Made by a program: the position numbers and the translations under genes
Notes under the pieces: model-generated
Seen by the model: the letters and a program-made list of their open reading frames with translations, nothing else
Database searches by the model: none
What the model was told of the DNA's origin: nothing
DNA from: JAKSCF01 sp028279945
GTDB lineage: Bacteria > Bacillota > Clostridia > Peptostreptococcales > JAAYPU01
NCBI GenBank assembly: GCA_028279945.1
Contig: JANQMT010000092.1
Coordinates: 12,743 to 76,742 of the forward strand
DNA length: 64,000 nt
Reading direction: 5' to 3'
In this document: positions 1 through 8,876 of the stretch, one piece after another
How the letters are laid out: each line of letters begins with the position of its first letter
How positions within the stretch are numbered: the stretch's first letter is position 1

Positions 1-135
1 GACGTAAGTCAAATAAATGATCCACAGTTTATAAATTCACAACTGTCCTTTCTTTATTTGATTGATATTCTGTCATATATCCTTCTTTTAGATCCAGAAT
101 ATAGTGATAATTTCAATAAATTTCCCAACAGTTAG
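1..135 (+). CDS. C-terminal end of an unidentified protein (cut by window start)
   Basis: Frame 1 is open from the first base to a TAG at 133-135 and gives 44 residues ending in DNFNKFPNS. The composition is protein-like, with a hydrophobic LYLIDILSYILLL stretch, and a terminator-like hairpin lies shortly downstream. I take it as the tail of a gene that begins before the window. Too little is present to name a family, and chance openness in AT-rich DNA cannot be excluded. Confidence 0.45.
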   Translation, partial: DVSQINDPQFINSQLSFLYLIDILSYILLLDPEYSDNFNKFPNS

Positions 136-195
136 CATAGCATTATGATCGAATAGCTTGGAAAAGTGAGACAAATGACTTTTCTTGTTTTCACA

Positions 196-228
196 TAAAA
201 ATAAGGCCGCAATTTTATACGACCTTAT
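196..228 (-). terminator. Rho-independent terminator of the yjbQ-like gene
   Basis: On the minus strand ATAAGG and CCTTAT arms (201-228, extended by CG pairs across one mismatch) are followed by a run of five T. It lies about 70 bases after the stop of the minus-strand gene at 300-698. Confidence 0.6.
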
Positions 229-299
229 GGTTTCTCTTTGTTTAGCATCTGCATATGAAATATACTAAATCCATCCAAATAATTATTTTTTATAAAATA

Positions 300-698
300 T
301 TATTTTTCTTCTATTATTTTAATATAAACTTTTCGATTTCTTGGACCGTCAAATTCGCAGAAGTAAACGCCTTGCCATGTCCCTAAAAGCAATCTGCCGT
401 CATGAACAATGATGGTTTTCTCAGCACCCATACAAGAAGATTTTAGATGAGCGTGGGAATTGCCTTCAAGATGTCTATAATCTCCATCTTTAGGAAATAT
501 CTTTTCCAATCCTGCAATCATATCTCTGCATACATCTGGATCAGCATTTTCATTTATGGTGATTCCTGCCGTAGTATGAGGGCAAAACACCATAGCGCAT
601 CCATTTTTTACACCTGACTGCTTGAGGGCTTTATTGATTAGATAAGTAATATCTATAAACTCTTCGGATCGATCACTTTTTATTTGATATTCAAACAA
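300..698 (-). CDS. YjbQ/UPF0047 family protein
   Basis: A 132-residue protein of the YjbQ family (usual length about 130-140), a small trimeric cytoplasmic protein for which weak thiamin-phosphate synthase activity has been reported; the physiological role is unsettled. Family signatures are the CPHTTAGITINENADPDV block (about residues 39-56), GNSHAHLKSS (about 79-88) and GTWQGVYFCEFDGPR near the C-terminus; the histidines of HTTA and HAH are the likely active-site residues. The start is TTG, preceded by GTGAGGTGT at proper spacing. It is monocistronic, with its own terminator at 196-228. Confidence 0.88.
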   Translation of the reverse strand: MFEYQIKSDRSEEFIDITYLINKALKQSGVKNGCAMVFCPHTTAGITINENADPDVCRDMIAGLEKIFPKDGDYRHLEGNSHAHLKSSCMGAEKTIIVHDGRLLLGTWQGVYFCEFDGPRNRKVYIKIIEEK

Positions 699-935
699 AT
701 TGACACCTCACTTTATTATCTTTATTTCTACAACCTTAATCCAAGTTATGATCTATTTTGATTCAAAATTAATATAATTTAATTGTATATTCGTTAAATT
801 ATAGCGTCAAGTTAAAACCTTGAACTGATGACATAAGTCTCCTCCTAAATAAATACTTTCAGATTTTTATTATAAATCCTTAACAAAAATAGTGTTTTAT
901 GATATAGTAGATATAGTAATTTTGAGCTTATTTCT

Positions 936-960
936 AACAGATGTTCTGCTCTGTTTTTTT
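936..960 (+). terminator. Terminator-like hairpin in a 460-base intergenic stretch
   Basis: Between the YjbQ gene and the acetyltransferase (699-1160) I see no credible gene. The only clear structure is AACAGA (936-941) pairing with TCTGTT (950-955) followed by a T run on the plus strand. It could attenuate a transcript entering the acetyltransferase gene or end a short RNA. The rest of the stretch is plain AT-rich DNA. Confidence 0.35.
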
Positions 961-1160
961 ATTGTGTCAATCCATAAATTTTAAGATATTTTTATATCTT
1001 TTTTTATTTGTTAAAAACACCCTTAATAATTTCTGTTTCTCAAAGACATCCCTATGGTTCTGTGCATCTAATAACATCACCATTCATATGATGATAGTAA
1101 TTAAAGCAAGCCATTTTAAATAACCTATTTCCTATATTATAAATAATGATTCGGAGAAAA

Positions 1161-1733
1161 ATGTATATGAAAGAAAATAGGCTTTCCACCAACAGATTAT
1201 TCCTTTTTCCCATCTCATATCAGCTTGCATGCTCTATGTTGCTTGAAGAAAACAAAGCATTAGAAAAGTTGGGATTAAAAACCAATGGTAACTGGCCCCA
1301 AGCAAATACTTTGGATATGCTTTGTATTGCAAAAAAAAATCTAAAGAAAAAAATTAATGATGGTGCTTTAAAGCTGTGGATGATCGTAAAAAAATCAGAT
1401 ATGTCCATTATTGGAGATATTGGATTCAAAGGTAGAATTTGCGAGAAAGGCAAAGTCGAGATTGGTTGTGCCCTAATTGAAGAAGAAAGAGGAAAAGGCT
1501 ATGGCTATGAAACAACAAAAACCTTGTTGGATTGGGTACTGTCAAAAGAAGAAATTATTGCTGTAAAGGCAAAATGTTATACCCATAACACCAGTTCTAT
1601 AAAAGTTTTAAAAAAGTGCGGTATGAGTGAACTTAAAAGAGATACTAAAATAATACACTGGTATCTTGAAAAACATCCCCCTCTTTATTTAACAGTCTCA
1701 GAACATTTAAAAATGCTTCCTATTCCAAATTAA
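1161..1733 (+). CDS. GNAT family N-acetyltransferase
   Basis: About 190 residues with the GCN5-related acetyltransferase fold of the RimJ/RimL type, transferring acetyl from acetyl-CoA to an amino group of an unknown acceptor. The acetyl-CoA loop is RGKGYG in EEERGKGYGYETTKTLLDW, followed by the usual NTSSIKVLKKCGM segment that packs on the cofactor. I chose the ATG at 1161 because a CGGAG sequence ends five bases before it; an in-frame ATG at 1146 lacks a ribosome site and one at 1167 is also possible. It stands alone. The substrate cannot be told from sequence. Confidence 0.8.
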   Translation: MYMKENRLSTNRLFLFPISYQLACSMLLEENKALEKLGLKTNGNWPQANTLDMLCIAKKNLKKKINDGALKLWMIVKKSDMSIIGDIGFKGRICEKGKVEIGCALIEEERGKGYGYETTKTLLDWVLSKEEIIAVKAKCYTHNTSSIKVLKKCGMSELKRDTKIIHWYLEKHPPLYLTVSEHLKMLPIPN

Positions 1734-1906
1734 TTTTTCATCCAATCAATATATTGAATTCCATAATAAAAGAGAGTATAATATGTTTTATATTTACTTT
1801 TAGTATATGTTTCAATAGGTATCCAATTATTTAAATTATGAGTAAATATAGTAATTTGAATGTTTCCAAAACCTGAGTTTGATTCATATACTTGTTGTTG
1901 TGTCAT
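1730..1906 (-). CDS. Possible 58-residue small protein
   Basis: This reading frame runs from ATG at 1906 to TAA at 1730 and overlaps the acetyltransferase stop by four bases, tail to tail. The product begins MTQQQVYESN and is rich in aromatic residues (NNWIPIETYTKSKYKTYYT in its middle, YIDWMKN at the end), with no obvious signal or membrane segment. A stop codon directly precedes the ATG, so no longer form exists. No Shine-Dalgarno sequence is visible, which weakens the case. It fills half of the 364-base gap before the antiporter gene; the remainder (1907-2097) shows nothing. Confidence 0.28.
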   Translation of the reverse strand: MTQQQVYESNSGFGNIQITIFTHNLNNWIPIETYTKSKYKTYYTLFYYGIQYIDWMKN

Positions 1907-2097
1907 TTAATCATTCTGAATATTCAATTATTATTTTTTATCTCTAAGTAATATGCTGTTTATAGCACAATATAATTAAGTTTGGTTAAAAAATATTATG
2001 TTAATATGACCACTAATACTTTTTTCCAATAGATTTCATGAGTTGAAATGATAAAAATAATTGAAGTAATAGTTCGAAGCGAAAGGAAGTCATAATT

Positions 2098-3303
2098 GTG
2101 CATGTTTTATTCACCATTGGTATTATCATTCTTGTTGGTTTGATAATGGGTAAGCTGGTATCCTTTATTAAACTCCCCCACATAACGGGTTACTTAATCG
2201 GCGGCCTGATTATCGGCCCTAGCTTTCTTGGTATAATACCTCACGAAGACATTTTAGAACTCAGAATTATAGCCGAGATTGCCCTCGGTTTTATCGCTTA
2301 CACTATAGGGTGTGAATTTAACTTTAGCAGCCTTAAAGAAACAGGAAAAAGCGTTATTATCATAACGATATTCCAAGCCTTAGGTGCAGTTGTTCTTGTA
2401 GACCTTGTCATGATTTTTGTCTTTGATTTACCGGTTGGGTTTGCTCTTATACTGGGCGCTATTGCTACTGCAACAGCACCGGGACCTATTTTGATGATTG
2501 TGAAACAATACAAAGCAAAGGGCCCTGTTGTAGATACGTTACTTCCACTTGTCGCATTAGATGATGCTCTTGGTATCGTTATCTTTGGAATATGTACAGC
2601 CATTGCACAAACATTATTTGCAGCCAATGTTCAGCTTTCCATTAGTAACATGATTTTATTGCCGGCAAAAGAAATTGGGGCATCCGTTATTATTGGCGTG
2701 GCTTTAGGCCTTATTCTAGGTTATGTTATCTCCAAGATTAAAGAAGAAGACCTTATTATGCCCATTGTTGTTTCCATCATATTTATTGGCGTTGGATTAT
2801 CTCATGAATTCCATGCTTCTCCAATACTTTTATGTATGATATTAGGTGGAACGGTATCCAATATGGTGCCACACGCTAAATATTTAAAAGTACTTTACAG
2901 AATAGAAAGCTTTACTCCCCCAATATATATCGCATTTTTCACCACTGCAGGTGTAGAGCTGGATCTTGAAATGGTTAAAACCGTCGGTTTAATTGGTAGT
3001 GGATATATTGTTGTTAGAATGATTGGTAAAATCTTAGGTGCCTATGTGGGTGGTGTTATTGCTAAATCTCCCGACACTGTCAAAAAATATCTGGGTCTTA
3101 CTTTAATTCCTCAAGCCGGGGTAGCCATTGGTTTGGCAATGGTTGCGGAATCCGTATTAGGAGAACCCTATGGCAGTGAAATACGCACCATCATTTTAGC
3201 CGCTACAGTGGTATACGAACTTATTGGTCCTCTTATGGCGAAGATCGCTATATTTAAAGCAGGCGAAGCTAACAAAGCATTTAATTTTACTGAAAACAAG
3301 TAA
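2098..3303 (+). CDS. Monovalent cation:proton antiporter (CPA2/Kef-like)
   Basis: A 401-residue polytopic membrane protein of the Na+/H+ exchanger superfamily, with about 11-12 hydrophobic segments from residue 1 to 385. The glycine-rich ITGYLIGGLIIGP segment near residue 30 and the TAPGPILMIV and ALDDALGIVIFG segments (about 120-165), where paired acidic residues of the ion pathway sit, are typical. It would exchange Na+ or K+ for protons across the cytoplasmic membrane. No TrkA-N or other regulatory C-terminal domain is present. The start is GTG with GAAAGGAAG upstream. It is monocistronic, with a strong terminator at 3331-3378. Confidence 0.85.
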   Translation: MHVLFTIGIIILVGLIMGKLVSFIKLPHITGYLIGGLIIGPSFLGIIPHEDILELRIIAEIALGFIAYTIGCEFNFSSLKETGKSVIIITIFQALGAVVLVDLVMIFVFDLPVGFALILGAIATATAPGPILMIVKQYKAKGPVVDTLLPLVALDDALGIVIFGICTAIAQTLFAANVQLSISNMILLPAKEIGASVIIGVALGLILGYVISKIKEEDLIMPIVVSIIFIGVGLSHEFHASPILLCMILGGTVSNMVPHAKYLKVLYRIESFTPPIYIAFFTTAGVELDLEMVKTVGLIGSGYIVVRMIGKILGAYVGGVIAKSPDTVKKYLGLTLIPQAGVAIGLAMVAESVLGEPYGSEIRTIILAATVVYELIGPLMAKIAIFKAGEANKAFNFTENK

Positions 3304-3330
3304 AACTTGTAACCTATTATAATTCCTTTA

Positions 3331-3378
3331 ATGCAGATTAGCGTCCTTTTTACACAAGGGCGCTAATCTGCATTTTTG
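3331..3378 (+). terminator. Strong rho-independent terminator after the antiporter gene
   Basis: ATGCAGATTAGCG (3331-3343) pairs perfectly with CGCTAATCTGCAT (3361-3373) and is followed by a T run. Confidence 0.9.
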
Positions 3379-3404
3379 TAGTATCAATTATTTTAAAAAT
3401 GCCT

Positions 3405-3433
3405 TTGACAGAGCAGTGTTTAATAGATAAAAT
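3405..3433 (+). promoter_or_regulatory. Sigma-A promoter of the ABC-F gene
   Basis: TTGACA (3405-3410), 17-base spacer, TAAAAT (3428-3433). The transcript would begin near 3440, giving a leader of about 49 bases. The leader holds a five-codon frame (ATG 3457 to TAA 3474) just before the ribosome site of the ABC-F gene. Confidence 0.8.
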
Positions 3434-3488
3434 GAGGAGGTGTTAAAAAGTTATAGATGGCATACAGCCCATAAAAAGGAGACTAAAA

Positions 3489-5045
3489 ATGAGTGTATTA
3501 ATTGTAGAAAATGTTTCTCATGGTTTTGGTGCTCGTAAAATTCTTGAAGATGCATCTTTTCGTTTATTGAAGGGTGAGCACGTCGGCCTGATTGGTGCCA
3601 ACGGAGAAGGAAAATCTACGTTTTTAAATATTATTACAGGTGAACTTACCCCTGATGAAGGCAAAGTCGAATGGTCCAAAAGAGTGACGGTAGGTTATCT
3701 TGATCAACATGCTATTCTGACTAAAGGCAAAACCATCAGAGACGTTTTGCAGGAAGCCTTCCAAGGTATGTTTGACATGGAAGCAGAAATGCTGTCCCTT
3801 TATGAAAAAATGAGTGACGCTACGCCTGAGGAATTGGACACCATGATGCAAGATGTAGGTGAAATCCAAAACGATCTTGAACACAGCGGCTTTTATACAT
3901 TGAATGCAAAAATTGAAGAAGTCGCAAATGGATTGGGTTTAAGAGAAGTGGGCTTGGACCGTGATGTATCAGATTTAAGCGGAGGACAACGCACAAAGGT
4001 ATTGCTAACGAAATTACTTTTACAAAACCCAACGATTTTACTTTTAGATGAGCCTACCAACTATTTAGATGCGGAGCATATTGAATGGCTGAAAAGGTAT
4101 TTACAAGAATACGAAAATAGTTTTATACTAATATCCCACGATATCCCATTTATCAATGAAGTGGTCAATGTGATTTATCATGTTGAAAACGGTATATTGA
4201 CTCGTTATACAGGTAACTATGACCAATTCCAGCAAATGTATGCTGTTAAGAAAGAGCAAGAATTGAAAGCCTATGAGCGGCAACAGCAAGAAATTGAAAA
4301 AATGGAGGATTTCATTGCAAGAAATAAAGCTCGTGTTGCAACAAGGGGTATGGCCAACAGCCGTCAGAAACGGCTTGATAAAATTGAGCTTATTGATAAA
4401 CCCAGAGAAAAACCAAAACCAACCTTTGGGTTCAGTGAAGCAAGAACCCCCAGCCGATTTATTGTTGAAGCTAAAAATTTGGTTCTGGGATATGATGAAC
4501 CTTTGACCAAACCTGTTGACGTCGTTTTAGAAAGAAATCAAAAAATAGCCATTAGAGGTGTAAATGGCTTAGGAAAAACCACACTATTAAAAACCTTACT
4601 GGGTATTATCCCTCCGGTAACAGGAACCGTATCTTTGGGGGATTACCTAGCTCCAGGCTATTTTGAGCAAGAGTCCGGTCGTCATAATTCCAACACCGCT
4701 CTTGAAGAAGTGTGGAAAGAGTATCCTTCTATGGAAAACAGAGAGGTACGCGCAGCTCTTGCCGGCTGTGGGTTAACCAATGAACATATTACCAGCCAAA
4801 TGATGGTTCTTAGCGGTGGCGAGAATGCCAAGGTACGCTTATGCAAACTGATGCTAAAAGATATCAATTGGCTTGTATTGGATGAGCCCACCAATCATCT
4901 TGATAAGGAAGCCAAAGATGAGCTGAAAAAAGCACTCATTGAATTCAAAGGGACTATACTGTTGGTATCTCATGAGCCTTACTTTTACGAAGATTGGATT
5001 ACCCATGTATGGAACGTAGAAGATTGGACAACTAAGATTGTGTAA
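3489..5045 (+). CDS. yfmM: ABC-F family ATPase, YfmM-like
   Basis: A 518-residue soluble protein with two ATP-binding cassettes and no membrane segment. Cassette 1 has GANGEGKST (about 37), signature LSGGQRTK and Walker B LLLDEPTNYLD. Cassette 2 has GVNGLGKTT, LSGGENAK and LVLDEPTNHLD. The linker between them (about 250-320) is charged and helical, as in ABC-F proteins that act at the ribosomal E site. Length and sequence match Bacillus subtilis YfmM closely. ABC-F members tune translation or protect ribosomes from antibiotics; which applies here is not shown. The ribosome site is AAAGGAG; the promoter is at 3405-3433. The next gene is convergent, ending eight bases away. Confidence 0.9.
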   Translation: MSVLIVENVSHGFGARKILEDASFRLLKGEHVGLIGANGEGKSTFLNIITGELTPDEGKVEWSKRVTVGYLDQHAILTKGKTIRDVLQEAFQGMFDMEAEMLSLYEKMSDATPEELDTMMQDVGEIQNDLEHSGFYTLNAKIEEVANGLGLREVGLDRDVSDLSGGQRTKVLLTKLLLQNPTILLLDEPTNYLDAEHIEWLKRYLQEYENSFILISHDIPFINEVVNVIYHVENGILTRYTGNYDQFQQMYAVKKEQELKAYERQQQEIEKMEDFIARNKARVATRGMANSRQKRLDKIELIDKPREKPKPTFGFSEARTPSRFIVEAKNLVLGYDEPLTKPVDVVLERNQKIAIRGVNGLGKTTLLKTLLGIIPPVTGTVSLGDYLAPGYFEQESGRHNSNTALEEVWKEYPSMENREVRAALAGCGLTNEHITSQMMVLSGGENAKVRLCKLMLKDINWLVLDEPTNHLDKEAKDELKKALIEFKGTILLVSHEPYFYEDWITHVWNVEDWTTKIV

Positions 5046-5052
5046 CTGTTTT

Positions 5053-5970
5053 TTATTCATTATTTTCTACTTCTGCGCCTTTTTCTTTATATTGAATCTT
5101 TATTCTGGAGTTTAAATAAACAGCAAGCACAATCATACATCCACTCAGTATATTAAGCAGCGTGGTAGTTTCATCCAATATGATCCATGCTAAAATAATT
5201 GAGAAAAATGGTACAAGATTAATAAATAAATTGGCTTTACTTGGGCCTATTTCTTTAATGGCCATTTGCTGAACAAGATAACCTATAACACTGGCGAATA
5301 TCGCCATGTACAGACTACCGCCCCAAGCTTTAATGGACACTTGTGGAATCAATCCTTCTCGAGCTGCAAAAGGAAGAATAATGATGGTACAAATCACAAA
5401 ACAATAAGTCGTTAAAATTAAAGGCGAATATTTTTTTACCATCTTTCTAACCAATATGGAGTAAATGGCCCAAAGGGTAGTGGCACAGACCATAATCATT
5501 TCACCTTTATTAAAATTCAAAGCCAGCAGCTCTTGTAAGTTCCACCCTGTTAGCGTCAACACTACACCCATAAATGCCAAGGAAAAAACAGCTATTCTTT
5601 GAAGGGTTAAAACTTCTCCCAAAATAAAGGATGCCAAAATCATGGTAATAATGGGATTGGCAGCCGCTATAATAGATGCATTACCAGCAGTAGTATATTC
5701 TACAGCTTTAAAAAACAAAAGATGATACCCTACCATTCCAATTAAACTTAAAAGAAAAACAAACAGCATATCCTCTTTTTTTATTAACCAATCTTTCCTT
5801 TCTTCTTTTCGCATCATAATAAAAACAATCACTAAAGATGCAAAGAAAAAACGATAAAAGGTCAGTTGAACAGGTGTCATTTCAGCAATCCCGATTTTAG
5901 CCGCTACAAAAGCACCCGCCCAAAACACTGTCGTCACAGTCATTAATAAATAAATTTTAATAGGTTTCAT
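5053..5970 (-). CDS. EamA/DMT superfamily permease
   Basis: A 305-residue membrane protein of the drug/metabolite transporter superfamily, with ten predicted membrane segments in two EamA repeats. Repeat 1 contains FWAGAFVAAKIGI and TPVQLTFYRFFFASL; the second starts around residue 150 (TLWAIYSILVRKM). Members export amino acids, purines or other small metabolites; the substrate is unknown. I start it at the ATG at 5970, which has GGGGGTGACAGA in front. A start at 6009 would add 13 residues without a ribosome site. The C-terminus is lysine-rich and cytoplasmic. Confidence 0.82.
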   Translation of the reverse strand: MKPIKIYLLMTVTTVFWAGAFVAAKIGIAEMTPVQLTFYRFFFASLVIVFIMMRKEERKDWLIKKEDMLFVFLLSLIGMVGYHLLFFKAVEYTTAGNASIIAAANPIITMILASFILGEVLTLQRIAVFSLAFMGVVLTLTGWNLQELLALNFNKGEMIMVCATTLWAIYSILVRKMVKKYSPLILTTYCFVICTIIILPFAAREGLIPQVSIKAWGGSLYMAIFASVIGYLVQQMAIKEIGPSKANLFINLVPFFSIILAWIILDETTTLLNILSGCMIVLAVYLNSRIKIQYKEKGAEVENNE

Positions 5971-6124
5971 TCTGTCACCCCCAAATGTATGTAATCCCAA
6001 TTTTCTCACCTATTTTTATTTTTTATTCCTTTCAAGGGTTTGATAACCAGCAAAACAATTATATACCAACCCAACTACACATTCAATACATTCGGGTACA
6101 TCAAGGGCATTAAATTAATTGATT

Positions 6125-6160
6125 TGGAAAAAAATAACCACATACAAGTGTGGTTATTTG
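6125..6160 (-). terminator. Terminator of the permease-DUF917-HyuA operon
   Basis: AAATAACCACA and TGTGGTTATTT arms around a TACAAG loop, followed on the minus strand by a T run. It lies 12 bases after the HyuA-like stop. Confidence 0.85.
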
Positions 6161-6171
6161 AATAATTGTCT

Positions 6172-7731
6172 TTATTGATTTATAGCTAAATCTCCGGCTG
6201 CTTTTACTTTTATTCTTGTAGCATTGCCTGGATGATATGCCAAAGGCACGTCTTCGACTTCTACCACTTCTACTTTATTTGGGTCAGCTCCTCCCCTTAT
6301 GGCTGTGGCTACAGCTTCTTTTTTAGCTGTTTTCAGGGCTTCATCTCTTGTTATGGCATCAAGGGCAAACAGTTTTTCAAAGGTTCCGCTAACTTGAGCA
6401 ATGGCCGAGCCTATGGCATTGGCAACAGGAAAACTCTCAGGTTTTATAAGCTCCGATACGCCTTTTAGGTTATCCTTTACGATGACACCTCCACCCCCTA
6501 CCAATACAACCGGTACAGCCTCGGAAGACAGCTTCATTTTGTCAATACCTTCTTCAATTTTCTCCATCATAATATCCATGGTTGACTTTGCAAATTCCTC
6601 AGGTATATGCTCCACCAATGATGGGTCCCCTATATCAGCCATACCCAATCGAACCGCAATATCAGAAGCGGTTAAAGTATCTCCTCCAAAGACTAAAGCC
6701 TTTTGAGTTAATTGATAACCTACACTATCAGGACCTACTTTTATTGTTTCGTTTTCAGTCCTTATAATCGTTCCACCACCAAGCCCTATAGCAATAATAT
6801 CAGGCATCCTAAAATTGGTACGTGCGCCGCCAACATCAGTGGCTAACGAAGATTCTCTTGGAAATGCATTAACAATAACACCTATATCCGTAGTGGTACC
6901 ACCCACATCTAATACGATGGCATTTTTCTTTAAACTTAAGAAAGAAGCACCCCTAATGCTGTTGGTAGGACCACAGGCTACCGTTAAAATGGGAAACTTT
7001 TTAGTATACGCTGCATTCATCAGCGTCCCGTCATTTTGACATAAAAACACCTCTGCTCTATTGACGCCTTCTTTTTTCAACCCTTCTTTAAAACCTTCGG
7101 TAACCGTTTCAGCCACCTTCATTAACGCAGAATTTAATATAGTAGCATTCTCTCTTTCCAAAAGCCCCATACTGGCAACCTCATGAGACATAGAAATTGG
7201 AATATCTCCTAATTCTTCTTTGATTATATCTGCAGCCATCTTCTCATGGTCTGATCGAACAGGAGAGAAAACACAAGAAATGGCAACAGCCTCAACTTTA
7301 CCTTTCATTTTATATACTACATCTCTTATTTCAGTTTCGTCAAAAGGTGTTAATTCTCTGCCATCAAACTCAAATCCCCCTTTGACAATAAAGAAGTTTT
7401 CACTCACAACATTTCTTAAATCCTCCGGCCAATCCGCCATAGGCTCTATGGAATGGGTTGCCGGTGAACCTAACCTTATAATACCTACTTGATTCAATTT
7501 TTTTCTTTCTACAATAGCATTGGTACATTGTGTCGTACCCAGCATTGCATATTTAATATCATTTTTTTCTATTTTAGATTTTTCCAAGACCGCATGTATT
7601 GCTTCAAAGATTCCTGTTGTCACATCTTCTGTTGTCGGCACTTTTACATTTTCAATCAGCTTTAAATTGTCATCTAAAATAACTGCATCTGTGTTGGTGC
7701 CGCCAACATCTACTCCTAATCTATATACCAT
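6172..7731 (-). CDS. Hydantoinase/oxoprolinase family protein (HyuA-like, short form)
   Basis: A 519-residue protein of the hydantoinase A/5-oxoprolinase family, an ATP-using actin-fold enzyme group that opens five-membered lactam rings. Both phosphate-binding motifs are present: GVDVGGTNTDAVILDD at residues 6-21 and LDVGGTTTDIGVIVN in the middle, plus GLGGGTIIR. It is shorter than true HyuA (about 680-700), a length common in members paired with DUF917 proteins. Its start overlaps the end of the DUF917 gene by 11 bases, so the two are translationally coupled. The operon begins with an NCS1 permease under a sigma-54 promoter. The substrate (a hydantoin-like ring) is inferred from family and context. 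Confidence 0.85.
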   Translation of the reverse strand: MVYRLGVDVGGTNTDAVILDDNLKLIENVKVPTTEDVTTGIFEAIHAVLEKSKIEKNDIKYAMLGTTQCTNAIVERKKLNQVGIIRLGSPATHSIEPMADWPEDLRNVVSENFFIVKGGFEFDGRELTPFDETEIRDVVYKMKGKVEAVAISCVFSPVRSDHEKMAADIIKEELGDIPISMSHEVASMGLLERENATILNSALMKVAETVTEGFKEGLKKEGVNRAEVFLCQNDGTLMNAAYTKKFPILTVACGPTNSIRGASFLSLKKNAIVLDVGGTTTDIGVIVNAFPRESSLATDVGGARTNFRMPDIIAIGLGGGTIIRTENETIKVGPDSVGYQLTQKALVFGGDTLTASDIAVRLGMADIGDPSLVEHIPEEFAKSTMDIMMEKIEEGIDKMKLSSEAVPVVLVGGGGVIVKDNLKGVSELIKPESFPVANAIGSAIAQVSGTFEKLFALDAITRDEALKTAKKEAVATAIRGGADPNKVEVVEVEDVPLAYHPGNATRIKVKAAGDLAINQ

Positions 7732-8821
7732 CCTGCTTGACTCCTTTCATGCGTTCTTCAATGGGTAGATAATCCATATCGTAGCCAAAATATCTTGGCC
7801 CTACGGTTTCGATACCTTTTTGGGTTCTCCACTTAGGATCACATTTGATGCCAATCACCAATACTCGTCTGCCATATTTTAAAGCGTCCGTAGTAATCGG
7901 TGTAATATTTTCTATATCTACCAAGCATATTAAGTCTGGTGTGGTAGCCAAAACTTGGTCATTTTTAATGACTACAAGATTCTCATTTTGAAAGCCTACC
8001 TCACAATTTTCACCTTTATATGCTTCCAAACCGTCCAGTTTTACGGTTCCAAAGTTAAAGCCGCCTTTGGTTTCTCTCAGCACATCTGTAATTTTTCCCC
8101 TAAACAATTCATATCCATTAATCTTATCCAAAAGCTGTTTTACCGGCGGAATGTCATACCGGTTGGACTGTCTTATGGCCTTTCCGATCTCTTCAGAGTA
8201 GGTCATTATATCTCTAATCCCACAAGCCTTGATATCCTTTCCCGTCATAGGATAGATACAAATCATAACAGCGCCGCCTTGTGCAACCGTCATGGCTCTG
8301 GCAATATTCTCCGACCATTGATTGCTGATAGTATCCAAAACTGCTACATTGCCTTTCTCATCTGTCACTACCATAGGCCCCGATGTAATACCATGCAAAT
8401 GATAAGTTACCATTTGTAATTCCGGGAAAGCTCTTCCCATCCCATCTGCATCAATAATCGGCACCTGCATTTGAGCTGCCACTGCTAGGGGTAACATTGA
8501 ATTGACACCGCCTGCTTCAATGGGCATTGTAGCATATATTTTTTTACCAAAGTATTTTTCCATAGCCTCAAAGCCCCTCTTAAATTCCGATCCATTGGCT
8601 ATCTTTTCTATCAAAACAGTAGGCGCACCCATCATGGCTGTCGGCACTACAAAGGCATCATCCGGCACTTCATCCACATCAATCATTGTCACCGGTCCAT
8701 GATTCTTAATAGCTTGAAGCGCCATCAATTTACCGACATAAGGATCCCCGCCCCCTCCGGTTCCTAACAGCGAAGCCCCTAAGGCCATATCTTTTATAGC
8801 TTGAGCATCTAGCTTTCGCAT
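7721..8821 (-). CDS. DUF917 (S-methyl thiohydantoin desulfurase-type) family protein
   Basis: A 366-residue protein of the DUF917 family, now described in domain databases as S-methyl thiohydantoin desulfurase-like. Conserved blocks are LGTGGGGDPYVG near the N-terminus, EAGGVNSMLPLA (about 102-113) and DADGMGRAFPELQM (about 124-137); the acidic residues of the last block are probably catalytic. The start ATG has AAAGGAGGATA upstream. It is encoded between an NCS1 permease and a HyuA-like protein, so a role in breakdown of an imported hydantoin or thiohydantoin is likely but not proven. A diverged paralogue of equal length lies at 12290-13390. Confidence 0.85.
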   Translation of the reverse strand: MRKLDAQAIKDMALGASLLGTGGGGDPYVGKLMALQAIKNHGPVTMIDVDEVPDDAFVVPTAMMGAPTVLIEKIANGSEFKRGFEAMEKYFGKKIYATMPIEAGGVNSMLPLAVAAQMQVPIIDADGMGRAFPELQMVTYHLHGITSGPMVVTDEKGNVAVLDTISNQWSENIARAMTVAQGGAVMICIYPMTGKDIKACGIRDIMTYSEEIGKAIRQSNRYDIPPVKQLLDKINGYELFRGKITDVLRETKGGFNFGTVKLDGLEAYKGENCEVGFQNENLVVIKNDQVLATTPDLICLVDIENITPITTDALKYGRRVLVIGIKCDPKWRTQKGIETVGPRYFGYDMDYLPIEERMKGVKQDGI

Positions 8822-8876
8822 ACATTATCCTCCTTTATTAGTACTTATTATTCATACTGCTGATAATATCTTTAGC

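Noticed and set aside
941..1123. 60-codon plus-strand frame in the gap after yjbQ
   Set aside because: Composition is Phe/Leu/Ile-rich as expected of AT-rich noncoding DNA, there is no ribosome site, and it starts inside a terminator-like hairpin.
6401..6706. Long plus-strand frames opposite the HyuA-like gene
   Set aside because: They are antisense shadows of a well-identified enzyme gene and have no ribosome site.
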